From Panorpa germanica (taxonomy: Eukaryota; Arthropoda; Insecta; Mecoptera; Panorpidae), in NCBI GenBank assembly GCA_963678705.1, contig OY783204.1, forward strand, positions 14,580,759 through 14,644,758: 64,000 nucleotides of DNA, in the 5' to 3' direction. Below, one piece after another: positions 52,290 through 64,000 of the stretch. The translations under genes and the position numbers were made by a program. The stretch's first letter is position 1. Each line of letters begins with the position of its first letter. Below the pieces are notes generated by a model. The model was not told where the DNA came from, searched no databases, and was given only the letters and a program-made list of their open reading frames with translations.

Positions 52290-53876
52290 TTAATGCGGCT
52301 GTAGGATAAAAGTCTGGAGACGATACCAAATATATTGCCAAAGAGATGAATGCATATATGCATAAGCTCTGGCAAGACAGATGGGACTTAATACAAAAAG
52401 GAAGACCTACGTATTGGTTTACAAGGACGTTAATATTGCTTTGCAACACAAGTGGTTCCTATCTACTATGTGTGTGATCGGCTCCTGCTACTTTAGGTGA
52501 AAAAAGTGATTAAAAGTGAGAAATTAATTATGAAAAAAAATTAAATAAATTATATGAATACTTTTTCAAACGAAAAGTATTTAAGTTTGTTTTAAATTTG
52601 TGTTAATTTACCCTAAACAAAGTGTTTTTACAAAAGTTTGACAGTTGGAAACCAGTGTTAAAAACGAATTTTTCATTACGCGTACACGCGGTCTTATAAA
52701 CATAACCTCAAATTTGTAACTTTGATGTTTGATATAAGACATTAATAAGTGCGATAGACAAAAAAAGTGATAATAATTAGGTTAGTGTTAGTGCTAAAAC
52801 ATCAAGTGGTTTAAAATTCAAGAAATCTGTAGAGATATATAAGGAAGACCTCATATAAACACTACAAATATACGGAAGACAAAAGGTTGCCGCCCACTAT
52901 CAAGTAAGTCGAATAACATTAACTATAAATAATATTAAAACTCAAGATATAGTTTATATAAATGCGTGTTTTAAATAATAATGAGAGTGTATTAATTGTT
53001 ATAAGTGATTAAGTGAACAATATATGCGGTTTTCTTGGAAATAGTGATTGATCGTTCATGAACATTCAATGGTAACAAACAAATGGTAAGTAAGTAGGCA
53101 TAAGTACAAGTATGTATATGAGATATTTATAGAAATTCAGTGTGCCTTTGTTGATGTGCGGTGATAAAGTGACCTTCAAAGAATTAGACCGGCAAAAACC
53201 TATAGGTACGTCTACTGCGCTATGGAGAACTATTTTCATTGTCGAACATTATTTTACAAACCGATTACCGTTCCATGAAAAGGCAACTATCTAAAGGTTG
53301 TCCTCAGCGATCTGTAATGGGGCCTGAGCTCTGGAACATGGTATTCGACGAGAACTGTGTTTCTCACTCGAAAGGTTGTGTAGACATATGTTTTGCAAAC
53401 GAAAATGAGATCCTTATCGGTGCAAATAGTACAGAAACCCTAGAAAGCCGTTCTCGACCTGCTATATATAAAATCTGTAGTTTCTTGAAGCTACAAAGCT
53501 ACGAAGCAATTACAGTAACAACGAATGATAAACTTGTAACACACCTTGCGCGTGTCACAAGGACGGAATAAGGCTTAAACTCGGCAACTATGCCGACACT
53601 ATACAAAGGGGCATTTATGCTAATAGTTGTGTATTGTGCTTCGGCATGGTATTACAGGATCAATCTTCCAGATCTTTCATGCAAAGAACTATGTTATTGA
53701 CGATGACGCGTTGTTGCAGAACTGTATCTACAGAAGTGGTGCAAGTGATATTGGGGACAATTCTTTTAGATTTAAAAATCACTCATGGCACTTACTCAAG
53801 TACAAATTACGCTAGAACTGAAAAAATCAAATTTTGATGATTTAAAATTAATGCGACAAATTTCGAGGATTTAAAG
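52290..53876 (+). repeat. Monomer 34 (1,587 bp)
   Basis: It combines the TAA stop haplotype of units 27 and 38 (FANE, GGAATAAGGCT) with the inserted G of units 28-30 (KITHG). It is therefore a mosaic. Confidence 0.95.
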
Positions 53877-55462
53877 TTAATGCGGCTGTAGGATAAAAGT
53901 CTGGAGACGATACCAAATATATTGTTAAAGAGATGAATGCATATATGCATAAGCTCTAGCAAGACAGATGGGACTTAATACAAAAAGGAAGACCTACGTA
54001 TTGGTTTACAAGGACGATAATATTGCTTTGCAACACAAGTGGTTCCTATCTACTATGTGTGTGATCGGCTCCTGCTACTTTAGGTGAAAAAAGTGATTAA
54101 AAGTGAGAAATTAATTATGGAAAAAAATTAAATAAATTATATGAATACTTTTTCAAACGAAAAGTATTTAAGTTTGTTTTAAATTTGTGTTAATTTACCC
54201 TAAACAAAGTGTTTTTACAAAAGTTTGACAGTTGGAAACCAGTGTTAAAATCGAATTTTTCATTACGCGTACACGCGGTCTTATAAACATAACCTCAAAT
54301 TTGTAACTTTGATGTTTGATATAAGACATTAATAAGTGCGATAGACAAAAAAAGTGATAGTTATTAGGTTAGTGTTAGTGCTAAAACATCAAGTGGTTTA
54401 AAATTCAAGAAATCTGTAGAGATATATAAGGAAGACCTCATATAAACACTACAAATATACGGAAGACAAAAGGTTGCCGCCCACTATCAAGTAAGTCGAA
54501 TAACATTAACTATAAATAATATTAAAACACAAGAATTAGTTTATATAAATGCGTGTTTTAAATAATTATGAGAGTGTATTAATTGTTATAAGTGATTAAG
54601 TGAACAATATATGCGGTTTTCTTGGAAATAGTGATTGATCGTTCATGAACATTCAATGGTAACAAACAAATGGTAAGTAAGTAGGCATAAGTACAAGTAT
54701 GTATATGAGATATTTATAGAAATTCAGTGTGCCTTTGTTGATGTCCGGTGGCCAAGTGACCTTCAAAGAATTAGACCGGCAAAAACCTATAGGTACGTCT
54801 ACTGCGCTATGGAGAACTATTTTCATTGTCGAACATTATTTTACAAACCGATTACCGTTCCATGAAAAGGCAACTATCTAAAGGTTGTCCTCAGCGATCT
54901 GTAATAGGGCCTGAGCTCTGGAACATGGTATTCGACGAGAACTGTGTTTCTCACTCGAAAGGTTGTGTAGACATATGTTTTGCCAACGAAAATGAGATCC
55001 TTATCGGTGCAAATAGTACAGAAACCCTAGAAAGCCGTTCTCGACCTGCTATATATAAATTCTGTAGTTTCTTGAAGCTACAAAGCTACGAAGCAATTAC
55101 AGTAACAACGAATGATAAACTTGTAACACACCTTGCGCGTGTCACAAGGACGGAATGAAGCTTAAACTCGGCAACTATGCCGACACTATACAAAGGGGCA
55201 TTTATGCTAATAGTTGTGTATTGTGCTTCGGCATGGTATTACAGGATCAATCTTTCAGATCTTCCATGCAAAGAACTATGTTATTGACGATGACGCGTTG
55301 TTGCAGAACTGTATCTACAGAAGTGGTGCAAGTGATATTCGGGACAATTCTTTTAGATTTAAAAATCTTTCGTGCACTTACTCAAGTACAAATTACGCTA
55401 GAACTGAAAAAATCAAATTTTGATGATTTAAAATTAATGCGACAAATTTCGAGGATTTAAAG
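53877..55462 (+). repeat. Monomer 35 (1,586 bp)
   Basis: This is a near copy of unit 32: ATTGTTAAAG left end, SVIGPE, FANE, SFRSS, VIFGT, KIFRA. Confidence 0.95.
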
Positions 55463-57048
55463 TTAATGCGGCTGTAGGATAAAAGTCTGGAGACGATACC
55501 AAATATATTGCCAAAGAGATGAATGCATATATGTATAAGCTCTGGCAAGACAGATGGGACTTAATACAAAAAGGAAGACTTACGTATTAATTTACAAGGA
55601 CGTTAATATTGCTTTGCAACACAAGTGGTTCCTATCTACTATGTGTGTGATCGGCTCCTGCTACTTTAGGTGAAAAAAGTGATTAAAAGTGAGAAATTAA
55701 TTATGAAAAAAAATTAAATAAATTATATGAATACTTTTTCAAACGAAAAGTATTTAAGTTTGTTTTAAATTTGTGTTAATTTACCCTAAACAAAGTGTTT
55801 TTACAAAAGTTTGACAGTTGGAAACCAGTGTTAAAAACGAATTTTTCATTACGCGTACACGCGGTCTTATAAACATAACCTCAAATTTGTAACTTTGATG
55901 TTTGATATAAGACATTAATAAGTGCGATAGACAAAAAAAGTGATAATAATTAGGTTAGTGTTAGTGCTAAAACATCAAGTGGTTTAAAATTCAAGAAATC
56001 TGTAGAGATATATAAGGAAGACCTCATATAAACACTACAAATATACGGAAGACAAAAGGTTGCCGCCCACTATCAAGTAAGTCGAATAACATTAACTATA
56101 AATAATATTAAAACTTAAGATATAGTTTATATAAATGCGTGTTTTAAATAATAATGAGAGTGTATTAATTGTTATAAGTGATTAAGTGAACAATATATGC
56201 GGTTTTCTTGGAAATAGTGATTGATCGTTCATGAACATTCAATGGTAACAAACAAATGGTAAGTAAGTAGGCATAAGTACAAGTATGTATATGAGATATT
56301 TATAGAAATTCAGTGTGCCTTTGTTGATGTGCGGTGATAAAGTGACCTTCAAAGAATTAGACCGGCAAAAACCTATAGGTACGTCTACTGCGCTATGGAG
56401 AACTATTTTCATTGTCGAACATTATTTTACAAACCGATTACCGTTTCATGAAAAGGCAACTATCTAAAGGTTGTCCTCAGCGATCTGTAATGGGGCCTGA
56501 GCTCTGGAACATGGTATTCGACGAGAACTGTGTTTCTCACTCGAAAGGTTGTGTAGACATATGTTTTGCCAACGATAATGTGATCCTTATCGGTGCAAAT
56601 AGTACAGAAACCCTAGAGAGCCGTTCTCGACCTGCTATATATAAAATCTGTAGTTTCTTGAAGCTACAAAGCTACGAAACAAATACAGTAACAACGAATG
56701 ATAAACTTGTAACACACCTTGCGCGTGTCACAAGGACGGAATGAAGCTTAAACTCGGCAACTATGCCGACACTATACAAGGGGGCATTTATGCTAATAGT
56801 TGTGTATTGTGCTTCGGCATGGTATTACAGGATCAATCTTCCAGATCTTCCATGCAAAGAACTATGTTATTGACGATGACGCGTTGTTGCAGAACTGTAT
56901 CTACAGAAGTGGTGCAAGTGATATTGGGGACAATTCTTTTAGATTTAAAAATCTTTCGTGCACTTACTCAAGTACAAATTACGCTAGAACTGAAAAAATC
57001 AAATTTTGATGATTTAAAATTAATGCGACAAATTTCGAGGATTTAAAG
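55463..57048 (+). repeat. Monomer 36 (1,586 bp)
   Basis: This is a near copy of unit 33: TACGTATTAATTT, CTTAAGATATAG, YRFMKRQ, FAND, KIFRA. Confidence 0.95.
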
Positions 57049-58574
57049 TTAATGCGGCTGTAGGATAAAAGTCTGGAGACGATACCAAATATATTGCCAA
57101 AGAGATGAATGCATATATGCATAAGCTCTGGCAAGACAGATGGGACTTAATACAAAAAGGAAGACCTACGTATTGGTTTACAAGGACGTTAATATTGCTT
57201 TGCAACACAAGTGGTTCCTATCTACTATGTGTGTGATCGGCTCCTGCTACTTTAGGTGAAAAAAGTGAATAAAAGTGAGAAATTAATTATGAAAAAAAAT
57301 TAAATAAATTATATGAATACTTTTTCAAACGAAAAGTATTTAAGTTTGTTTTAAATTTGTGTTAATTTACCCTAAACAAAGTGTTTTTACAAAAGTTTGA
57401 CAGTTGGAAACCAGTGTTAAAAACGAATTTTTCATTACGCGTACACGCGGTCTTATAAACATAACCTCAAATTTGTAACTTTAATGTTTGATATAAGACA
57501 TTAATAAGTGCGATAGACAAAAAAAGTGATAATAATTAGGTTAGTGTTAGTGCTAAAACATCAAGTGGTTTAAAATTCAAGAAATCTGTAGAGATATATA
57601 AGGAAGACCTCATATAAACACTACAAATATACGGAAGACAAAAGGTTGCCGCCCACTATCAAGTAAGTCGAATACCATTAACTATAAATAATATTAAAAC
57701 TTAAGATATAGTTTATATAAATGCGTGTTTTAAATAATAATGAGAGTGTATTAATTGTTATAAGTGATTAAGTGAACAATATATGCGGTTTTCTTGGAAA
57801 TAGTGATTGATCGTTCATGAACATTCAATGGTAACAAACAAATGGTAAGTAAGTAGGCATAAGTACAAGTATGTATATGAGATATTTATAGAAATTCAGT
57901 GTGCCTTTGTTGATGTGCGGTGATAAAGTGACCTTCAAAGAATTAGACCGGCAAAAACCTATAGGTACGTCTACTGCGCTATGGAGAACTATTTTCATTG
58001 TCGAACATTATTTTACAAACCGATTACCGTTCCATGAAAAGGCAACTATCTAAAGGTTGTCCTCAGCGATCTGTAATAGGGCCTGAGCTCTGGAACATGG
58101 TATTCGACGAGAACTGTGTTTCTCACTCGAAAGGTTGTGTAGACATATGTTTTGCCAACGAAAATGAGATCCTTATCGGTGCAAATATAACAGAAACCCT
58201 AGAAAGCCGTTCTCGAACAACGAATGATAAACTTGTAACACACCTTGCGCGTGTCACAAGGACGGAATGAAGCTTAAACTCGGCAACTATGCCGACACTA
58301 TACAAGGGGGCATTTATGCTAATAATTGTGTATTGTGCTTCGGCATGGTATTACAGGATCAATCTTCCAGATCTTCCATGCAAAGAACTATGTTATTGAC
58401 GATGACGCGTTGTTGCAGAACTGTATCTACAGAAGTGGTGCAAGTGATATTGGGGACAATTCTTTTAGATTTAAAAATCTTTCGTGCACTTACTCAAGTA
58501 CAAATTACGCTAGAACTGAAAAAATCAAATTTTGATGATTTAAAATTAATGCGACAAATTTCGAGGATTTAAAG
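57049..58574 (+). repeat. Monomer 37 (1,526 bp), 60-bp in-frame deletion
   Basis: TCTCGA joins ACAACG at about 58216, removing 20 codons after motif C. The RT frame (57998-58270) stays open at 90 codons. The box is FANE with a private NITET. GTGAATAAAAGTG and AATACCATT are private spacer changes. Confidence 0.95.
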
Positions 58575-60160
58575 TTAATGCGGCTGTAGGATAAAAGTCT
58601 GGAGACGATACCAAATATATTGCCAAAGAGATGAATGCATATATGCATAAGCTCTGGCAAGACAGATGGGACTTAATACAAAAAGGAAGACCTACGTATT
58701 GGTTTACAAGGACGTTAATATTGCTTTGCAACACAAGTGGTTCCTATCTACTATGTGTGTGATCGGCTCCTGCTACTTTAGGTGAAAAAAGTGATTAAAA
58801 GTGAGAAATTAATTATGAAAAAAAATTAAATAAATTATATGAATACTTTTTCAAACGAAAAGTATTTAAGTTTGTTTTAAATTTGTGTTAATTTACCCTA
58901 AACAAAGTGTTTTTACAAAAGTTTGACAGTTGGAAACCAGTGTTAAAAACGAATTTTTCATTACGCGTACACGCGGTCTTATAAACATAACCTCAAATTT
59001 GTAACTTTGATGTTTGATATAAGACATTAATAAGTGCGATAGACAAAAAAAGTGATAATAATTAGGTTAGTGTTAGTGCTAAAACATCAAGTGGTTTAAA
59101 ATTCAAGAAATCTGTAGAGATATATAAGGAAGACCTCATATAAACACTACAAATATACGGAAGACAAAAGGTTGCCGCCCACTATCAAGTAAGTCGAATA
59201 ACATTAACTATAAATAATATTAAAACTCAAGATATAGTTTATATAAATGCGTGTTTTAAATAATAATGAGAGTGTATTAATTGTTATAAGTGATTAAGTG
59301 AACAATATATGCGGTTTTCTTGGAAATAGTGATTGATCGTTCATGAACATTCAATGGTAACAAACAAATGGTAAGTAAGTAGGCATAAGTACAAGTATGT
59401 ATATGAGATATTTATAGAAATTCAGTGTGCCTTTGTTGATGTGCGGTGATAAAGTGACCTTCAAAGAATTAGACCGGCAAAAACCTATAGGTACGTCTAC
59501 TGCGCTATGGAGAACTATTTTCATTGTCGAACATTATTTTACAAACCGATTACCGTTCCATGAAAAGGCAACTATCTAAAGGTTGTCCTCAGCGATCTGT
59601 AATGGGGCCTGAGCTCTGGAACATGGTATTCGACGAGAACTGTGTTTCTCACTCGAAAGGTTGTGTAGACATATGTTTTGCAAACGAAAATGAGATCCTT
59701 ATCGGTGCAAATAGTACAGAAACCCTAGAAAGCCGTTCTCGACCTGCTATATATAAAATCTGTAGTTTCTTGAAGCTACAAAGCTACGAAGCAATTACAG
59801 TAACAACGAATGATAAACTTGTAACACACCTTGCGCGTGTCACAAGGACGGAATAAGGCTTAAACTCGGCAACTATGCCGACACTATACAAAGGGGCATT
59901 TATGCTAATAGTTGTGTATTGTGCTTCGGCATGGTATTACAGGATCAATCTTCCAGATCTTTCATGCAAAGAACTATGTTATTGACGATGACGCGTTGTT
60001 GCAGAACTGTATCTACAGAAGTGGTGCAAGTGATATTGGGGACAATTCTTTTAGATTTAAAAATCTTTCGTGCACTTACTCAAGTACAAATTACGCTAGA
60101 ACTGAAAAAATCAAATTTTGATGATTTAAAATTAATGCGACAAATTTCGAGGATTTAAAG
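58575..60160 (+). repeat. Monomer 38 (1,586 bp)
   Basis: It has the TAA stop haplotype with FANE, SFMQ and KIFRA, as in unit 27, 11 copies earlier. The spacer has CTCAAGATATAG. Confidence 0.95.
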
Positions 60161-61746
60161 TTAATGCGGCTGTAGGATAAAAGTCTGGAGACGATACCAA
60201 ATATATTGCCAAAGAGATGAATGCATATATGCATAAGCTCTGGCAAGACAGATGGGACTTAATACAAAAAGGAAGACCTACGTATTGGTTTACAAGGACG
60301 TTAATATTGCTTTGCAACACAAGTGGTTCCTATCTACTATGTGTGTGATCGGCTCCTGCTACTTTAGGTGAAAAAAGTGATTAAAAGTGAGAAATTAATT
60401 ATGAAAAAAAATTAAATAAATTATATGAATACTTTTTCAAACGAAAAGTATTTAAGTTTGTTTTAAATTTGTGTTAATTTACCCTAAACAAAGTGTTTTT
60501 ACAAAAGTTTGACAGTTGGAAACCAGTGTTAAAAACGAATTTTTCATTACGCGTACACGCGGTCTTATAAACATAACCTCAAATTTGTAACTTTGATGTT
60601 TGATATAAGACATTAATAAGTGCGATAGACAAAAAAAGTGATAATAATTAGGTTAGTGTTAGTGCTAAAACATCAAGTGGTTTAAAATTCAAGAAATCTG
60701 TAGAGATATATAAGGAAGACCTCATATAAACACTACAAATATACGGAAGACAAAAGGTTGCCGCCCACTATCAAGTAAGTCGAATAACATTAACTATAAA
60801 TAATATTAAAACTCAAGATATAGTTTATATAAATGCGTGTTTTAAATAATAATAAGAGTGTATTAATTGTTATAAGTGAATAAGTGAACAATATATGCGG
60901 TTTTCTTGGAAATAGTGATTGATCGTTCATGAACATTCAATGGTAACAAACAAATGGTAAGTAAGTAGGCATAAGTACAAGTATGTATATGAGATATTTA
61001 TAGAAATTCAGTGTGCCTTTGTTGATGTGCGGTGATAAAGTGACCTTCAAAGAATTAGACCGGCAAAAACCTATAGGTACGTCTACTGCGCTATGGAGAA
61101 CTATTTTCATTGTCGAACATTATTTTACAAACCGATTACCGTTCCATAAAAAGGCAACTATCTAAAGGTTGTCCTCAGCGATCTGTAATGGGGCCTGAGC
61201 TCTGGAACATGGTATTCGACGAGAACTGTGTTTCTCACTCGAAAGGTTGTGTAGACATATGTTTTGCCAACGATAATGTGATCCTTATCGGTGCAAATAG
61301 TACAGAAACCCTAGAGAGCCGTTCTCGACCTGCTATATATAAAATCTGTAGTTTCTTGAAGCTACAAAGCTACGAAACAAATACAGTAACAACGAATGAT
61401 AAACTTGTAACACACCTTGCGCGTGTCACAAGGACGGAATGAAGCTTAAACTCGGCAACTATGCCGACACTATACAAGGGGGCATTTATGCTAATAGTTG
61501 TGTATTGTGCTTCGGCATGGTATTACAGGATCAATCTTCCAGATCTTCCATGCAAAGAACTATGTTATTGACGATGACGCGTTGTTGCAGAACTGTATCT
61601 ACAGAAGTGGTGCAAGTGATATTAGGGACAATTCTTTTAGATTTAAAAATCACTCATGCACTTACTCAAGTACAAATTACGCTAGAACTGAAAAAATCAA
61701 ATTTTGATGATTTAAAATTAATGCGACAAATTTCGAGGATTTAAAG
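60161..61746 (+). repeat. Monomer 39 (1,586 bp)
   Basis: It has AATAATAAGAG, GTGAATAAGTG, SIKRQ and FAND, as in unit 28, but lacks the inserted G, so the relic reads KITHA. Confidence 0.95.
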
Positions 61747-63332
61747 TTAATGCGGCTGTAGGATAAAAGTCTGGAGACGATACTAAATATATTGCCAAAA
61801 AGATGAATGCATATATGCATAAGCTCTGGCAAGACAGATGGGACTTAATACAAAAAGGAAGACCTACGTATTGGTTTACAAGGACGTTAATATTGCTTTG
61901 CAACACAAGTGGTTCCTATCTACTATGTGTGTGATCGGCTCCTGCTACTTTAGGTGAAAAAAGTGATTAAAAGTGAGAAATTAATTATGGAAAAAAATTA
62001 AATAAATTATATGAATACTTTTTCAAACGAAAAGTATTTAAGTTTGTTTTAAATTTGTGTTAATTTACCCTAAACAAAGTGTTTTTACAAAAGTTTGACA
62101 GTTGGAAACCAGTGTTAAAAACGAATTTTTCATTACGCGTACACGCGGTCTTATAAACATAACCTCAAATTTGTAACTTTGATGTTTGATATAAGACATT
62201 AATAAGTGCGATAGACAAAAAAAGTGATAGTTATTAGGTTAGTGTTAGTGCTAAAACATCAAGTGGTTTAAAATTCAAGAAATCTGTAGAGATATATAAG
62301 GAAGACCTCATATAAACACTACAAATATACGGAAGACAAAAGGTTGCCGCCCACTATCAAGTAAGTCGAATAACATTAACTATAAATAATATTAAAACTC
62401 AAGATATAGTTTATATAAATGCGTGTTTTAAATAATAATAAGAGTGTATTAATTGTTATAAGTGAATAAGTGAACAATATATGCGGTTTTCTTGGAAATA
62501 GTGATTGATCGTTCATGAACATTCAATGGTAACAAACAAATGGTAAGTAAGTAGGCATAAGTACAAGTATGTATATGAGATATTTATAGAAATTCAGTGT
62601 GCCTTTGTTGATGTGCGGTGATAAAGTGACCTTCAAAGAATTAGACCGGCAAAAACCTATAGGTACGTCTACTGCGCTATGGAGAACTATTTTCATTGTC
62701 GAACATTATTTTACAAACCGATTACCGTTCCATAAAAAGGCAACTATCTAAAGGTTGTCCTCAGCGATCTGTAATGGGGCCTGAGCTCTGGAACATGGTA
62801 TTCGACGAGAACTGTGTTTCTCACTCGAAAGGTTGTGTAGACATATGTTTTGCCAACGATAATGTGATCCTTATCGGTGCAAATAGTACAGAAACCCTAG
62901 AGAGCCGTTCTCGACCTGCTATATATAAAATCTGTAGTTTCTTGAAGCTACAAAGCTACGAAGCAATTACAGTAACAACGAATGATAAACTTTTAACACA
63001 CCTTGCGCGTGTCACAAGGACGGAATGAAGCTTAAACTCGGCAACTATGCCGACACTATACAAAGGGGCATTTATGCTAATAGTTGTGTATTGTGCTTCG
63101 GCATGGTATTACAGGATCAATCTTCCAGATCTTTCATGCAAAGAACTATGTTATTGACGATGACGCGTTGTTGCAGAACTGTATCTACAGAAGTGGTGCA
63201 AGTGATATTGGGGACAATTCTTTTAGATTTAAAAATCTTTCGTGCACTTACTCAAGTACAAATTACGCTAGAACTAAAAAAATCAAATTTTGATGATTTA
63301 AAATTAATGCGACAAATTTTGAGGATTTAAAG
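61747..63332 (+). repeat. Monomer 40 (1,586 bp), recombinant
   Basis: The RT relic begins as the FAND type (SIKRQ, CTAGAGAGCC) and ends as the FANE type (SYEAIT, SFMQ, KIFRA). The switch lies between about 62907 and 62960. Confidence 0.93.
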
Positions 63333-64000
63333 TTAATGCGGCTGTAGGATAAAAGTCTGGAGACGATACCAAATATATTGCCAAAGAGATGAATGCATAT
63401 ATGCATAAGCTCTGGCAAGACAGATGGGACTTAATACAAAAAGGAAGACCTACGTATTGGTTTACAAGGACGTTAATATTGCTTTGCAACACAAGTGGTT
63501 CCTATCTACTATGTGTGTGATCGGCTCCTGCTACTTTAGGTGAAAAAAGTGATTAAAAGTGAGAAATTAATTATGAAAAAAAATTAAATAAATTATATGA
63601 ATACTTTTTCAAACGAAAAGTATTTAAGTTTGTTTTAAATTTGTGTTAATTTACCCTAAACAAAGTGTTTTTACAAAAGTTTGACAGTTGGAAACCAGTG
63701 TTAAAAACGAATTTTTCATTACGCGTACACGCGGTCTTATAAACATAACCTCAAATTTGTAACTTAGATGTTTGATATAAGACATAAATAAGTGCGATAG
63801 ACAAAAAAAGTGATAATAATTAGGTTAGTGTTAGTGCTAAAACATCAAGTGGTTTAAAATTCAAGAAATCTGTAGAGATATATAAGGAAGACCTCATATA
63901 AACACTACAAATATACGGAAGACAAAAGGTTGCCGCCCACTATCAAGTAAGTCGAATAACATTAACTATAAATAATATTAAAACTCAAGATATAGTTTAT
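63333..64000 (+). repeat. Monomer 41, partial (668 bp, cut by the window end)
   Basis: It holds the C-terminal RT relic and most of the spacer through CTCAAGATATAG. The array therefore continues to the right. Private changes are AACTTAGATG and GACATAAATAAG. Confidence 0.95.

Larger units (their letters stand above)
1..64000 (+). repeat. Macrosatellite array, 1,586-bp monomer, 40 full copies plus a partial
   Basis: The same landmarks (KGCPQ-coding stretch, CGCGTACACGCG, ATGCATATATGCAT, GTTCATGAACATTCA) recur every 1,586 bp from the first to the last base, always in the same orientation. Most spacings are exactly 1,586; exceptions are +11 (unit 1), -1 (units 6, 22, 25), -49 (unit 14), -11 (unit 16), +1 (units 28, 29, 30, 34) and -60 (unit 37). 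Each monomer holds a broken R1-clade reverse-transcriptase fragment plus AT-rich spacer. Neither array edge is in the window, so the true copy number is unknown, and an array this uniform may be collapsed or expanded in an assembly. No intact gene is present. Phase is arbitrary, anchored at the TTAATGCGGCTG motif. Confidence 0.98.

Noticed and set aside
58123-58305. A minus-strand 60-aa frame unique to unit 37
   Set aside because: It is opened only by the 60-bp deletion and is antisense to the RT relic.
1-64000. CRISPR array
   Set aside because: The repeat unit is 1.6 kb without short repeat/unique spacer alternation, and there are no cas genes.
1-64000. rDNA intergenic spacer or an R1 insertion in 28S
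   Set aside because: No rRNA-like conserved sequence is visible in any monomer.
1-64000. A complete, active retrotransposon array
   Set aside because: No endonuclease domain, no N-terminal RT motifs, no zinc knuckle, and the catalytic Asp is lost in all copies.

Overview
The whole window is one head-to-tail tandem array, with no unique flanking sequence on either side. A monomer of 1,586 bp is repeated 40 times and followed by a 668-bp partial 41st copy. All copies are on the + strand. Monomer phase is set here by the first base of the window, so unit 1 is 1-1597 and unit 41 starts at 63333. Monomers differ by scattered substitutions and a few small indels (lengths 1526, 1537, 1575, 1585, 1586, 1587 and 1597 bp). 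I see no rRNA, tRNA, CRISPR or intact protein-coding gene. The array reads as a macrosatellite from eukaryotic heterochromatin or subtelomere. An arthropod, probably an insect, is suggested by relics of an R1-clade non-LTR retrotransposon and by an insect-type TTAGG telomere motif. I cannot name the species. || Each monomer has two parts. About 900 bp (876-1785 in the unit 1/unit 2 region) is a decayed piece of a reverse transcriptase (RT) ORF. It includes the KGCPQ..GP motif B, a mutated YADD box (FAND or FANE), the thumb, an R1-like CRTVSTE..LDL segment and a C-terminal WQDRW..KGR..Y segment. The relics lie in more than one frame and are broken by stops and frameshifts. The endonuclease and N-terminal RT motifs are absent. 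The remaining 690 bp or so is AT-rich noncoding spacer. It carries an AATAAA plus hairpin, an unchanging CGCG-type palindrome, a TTAGG remnant, TATA-like sequences, two consensus splice donors, and a perfect three-pentamer heat-shock-element match in all copies but one that I read. || The array has internal history. Units 5-10 form a distinct, more divergent subfamily. Units from about 17 onward are more homogenised and show a trimeric (about 4.76 kb) higher-order pattern, an 11-unit (about 17.4 kb) block duplication, and a fresh local run of 1,587-bp copies at units 28-30. The most interesting testable idea is that each monomer is a small self-contained noncoding transcription unit, possibly stress-responsive. 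The elements fit such a unit, but sequence alone does not prove it.
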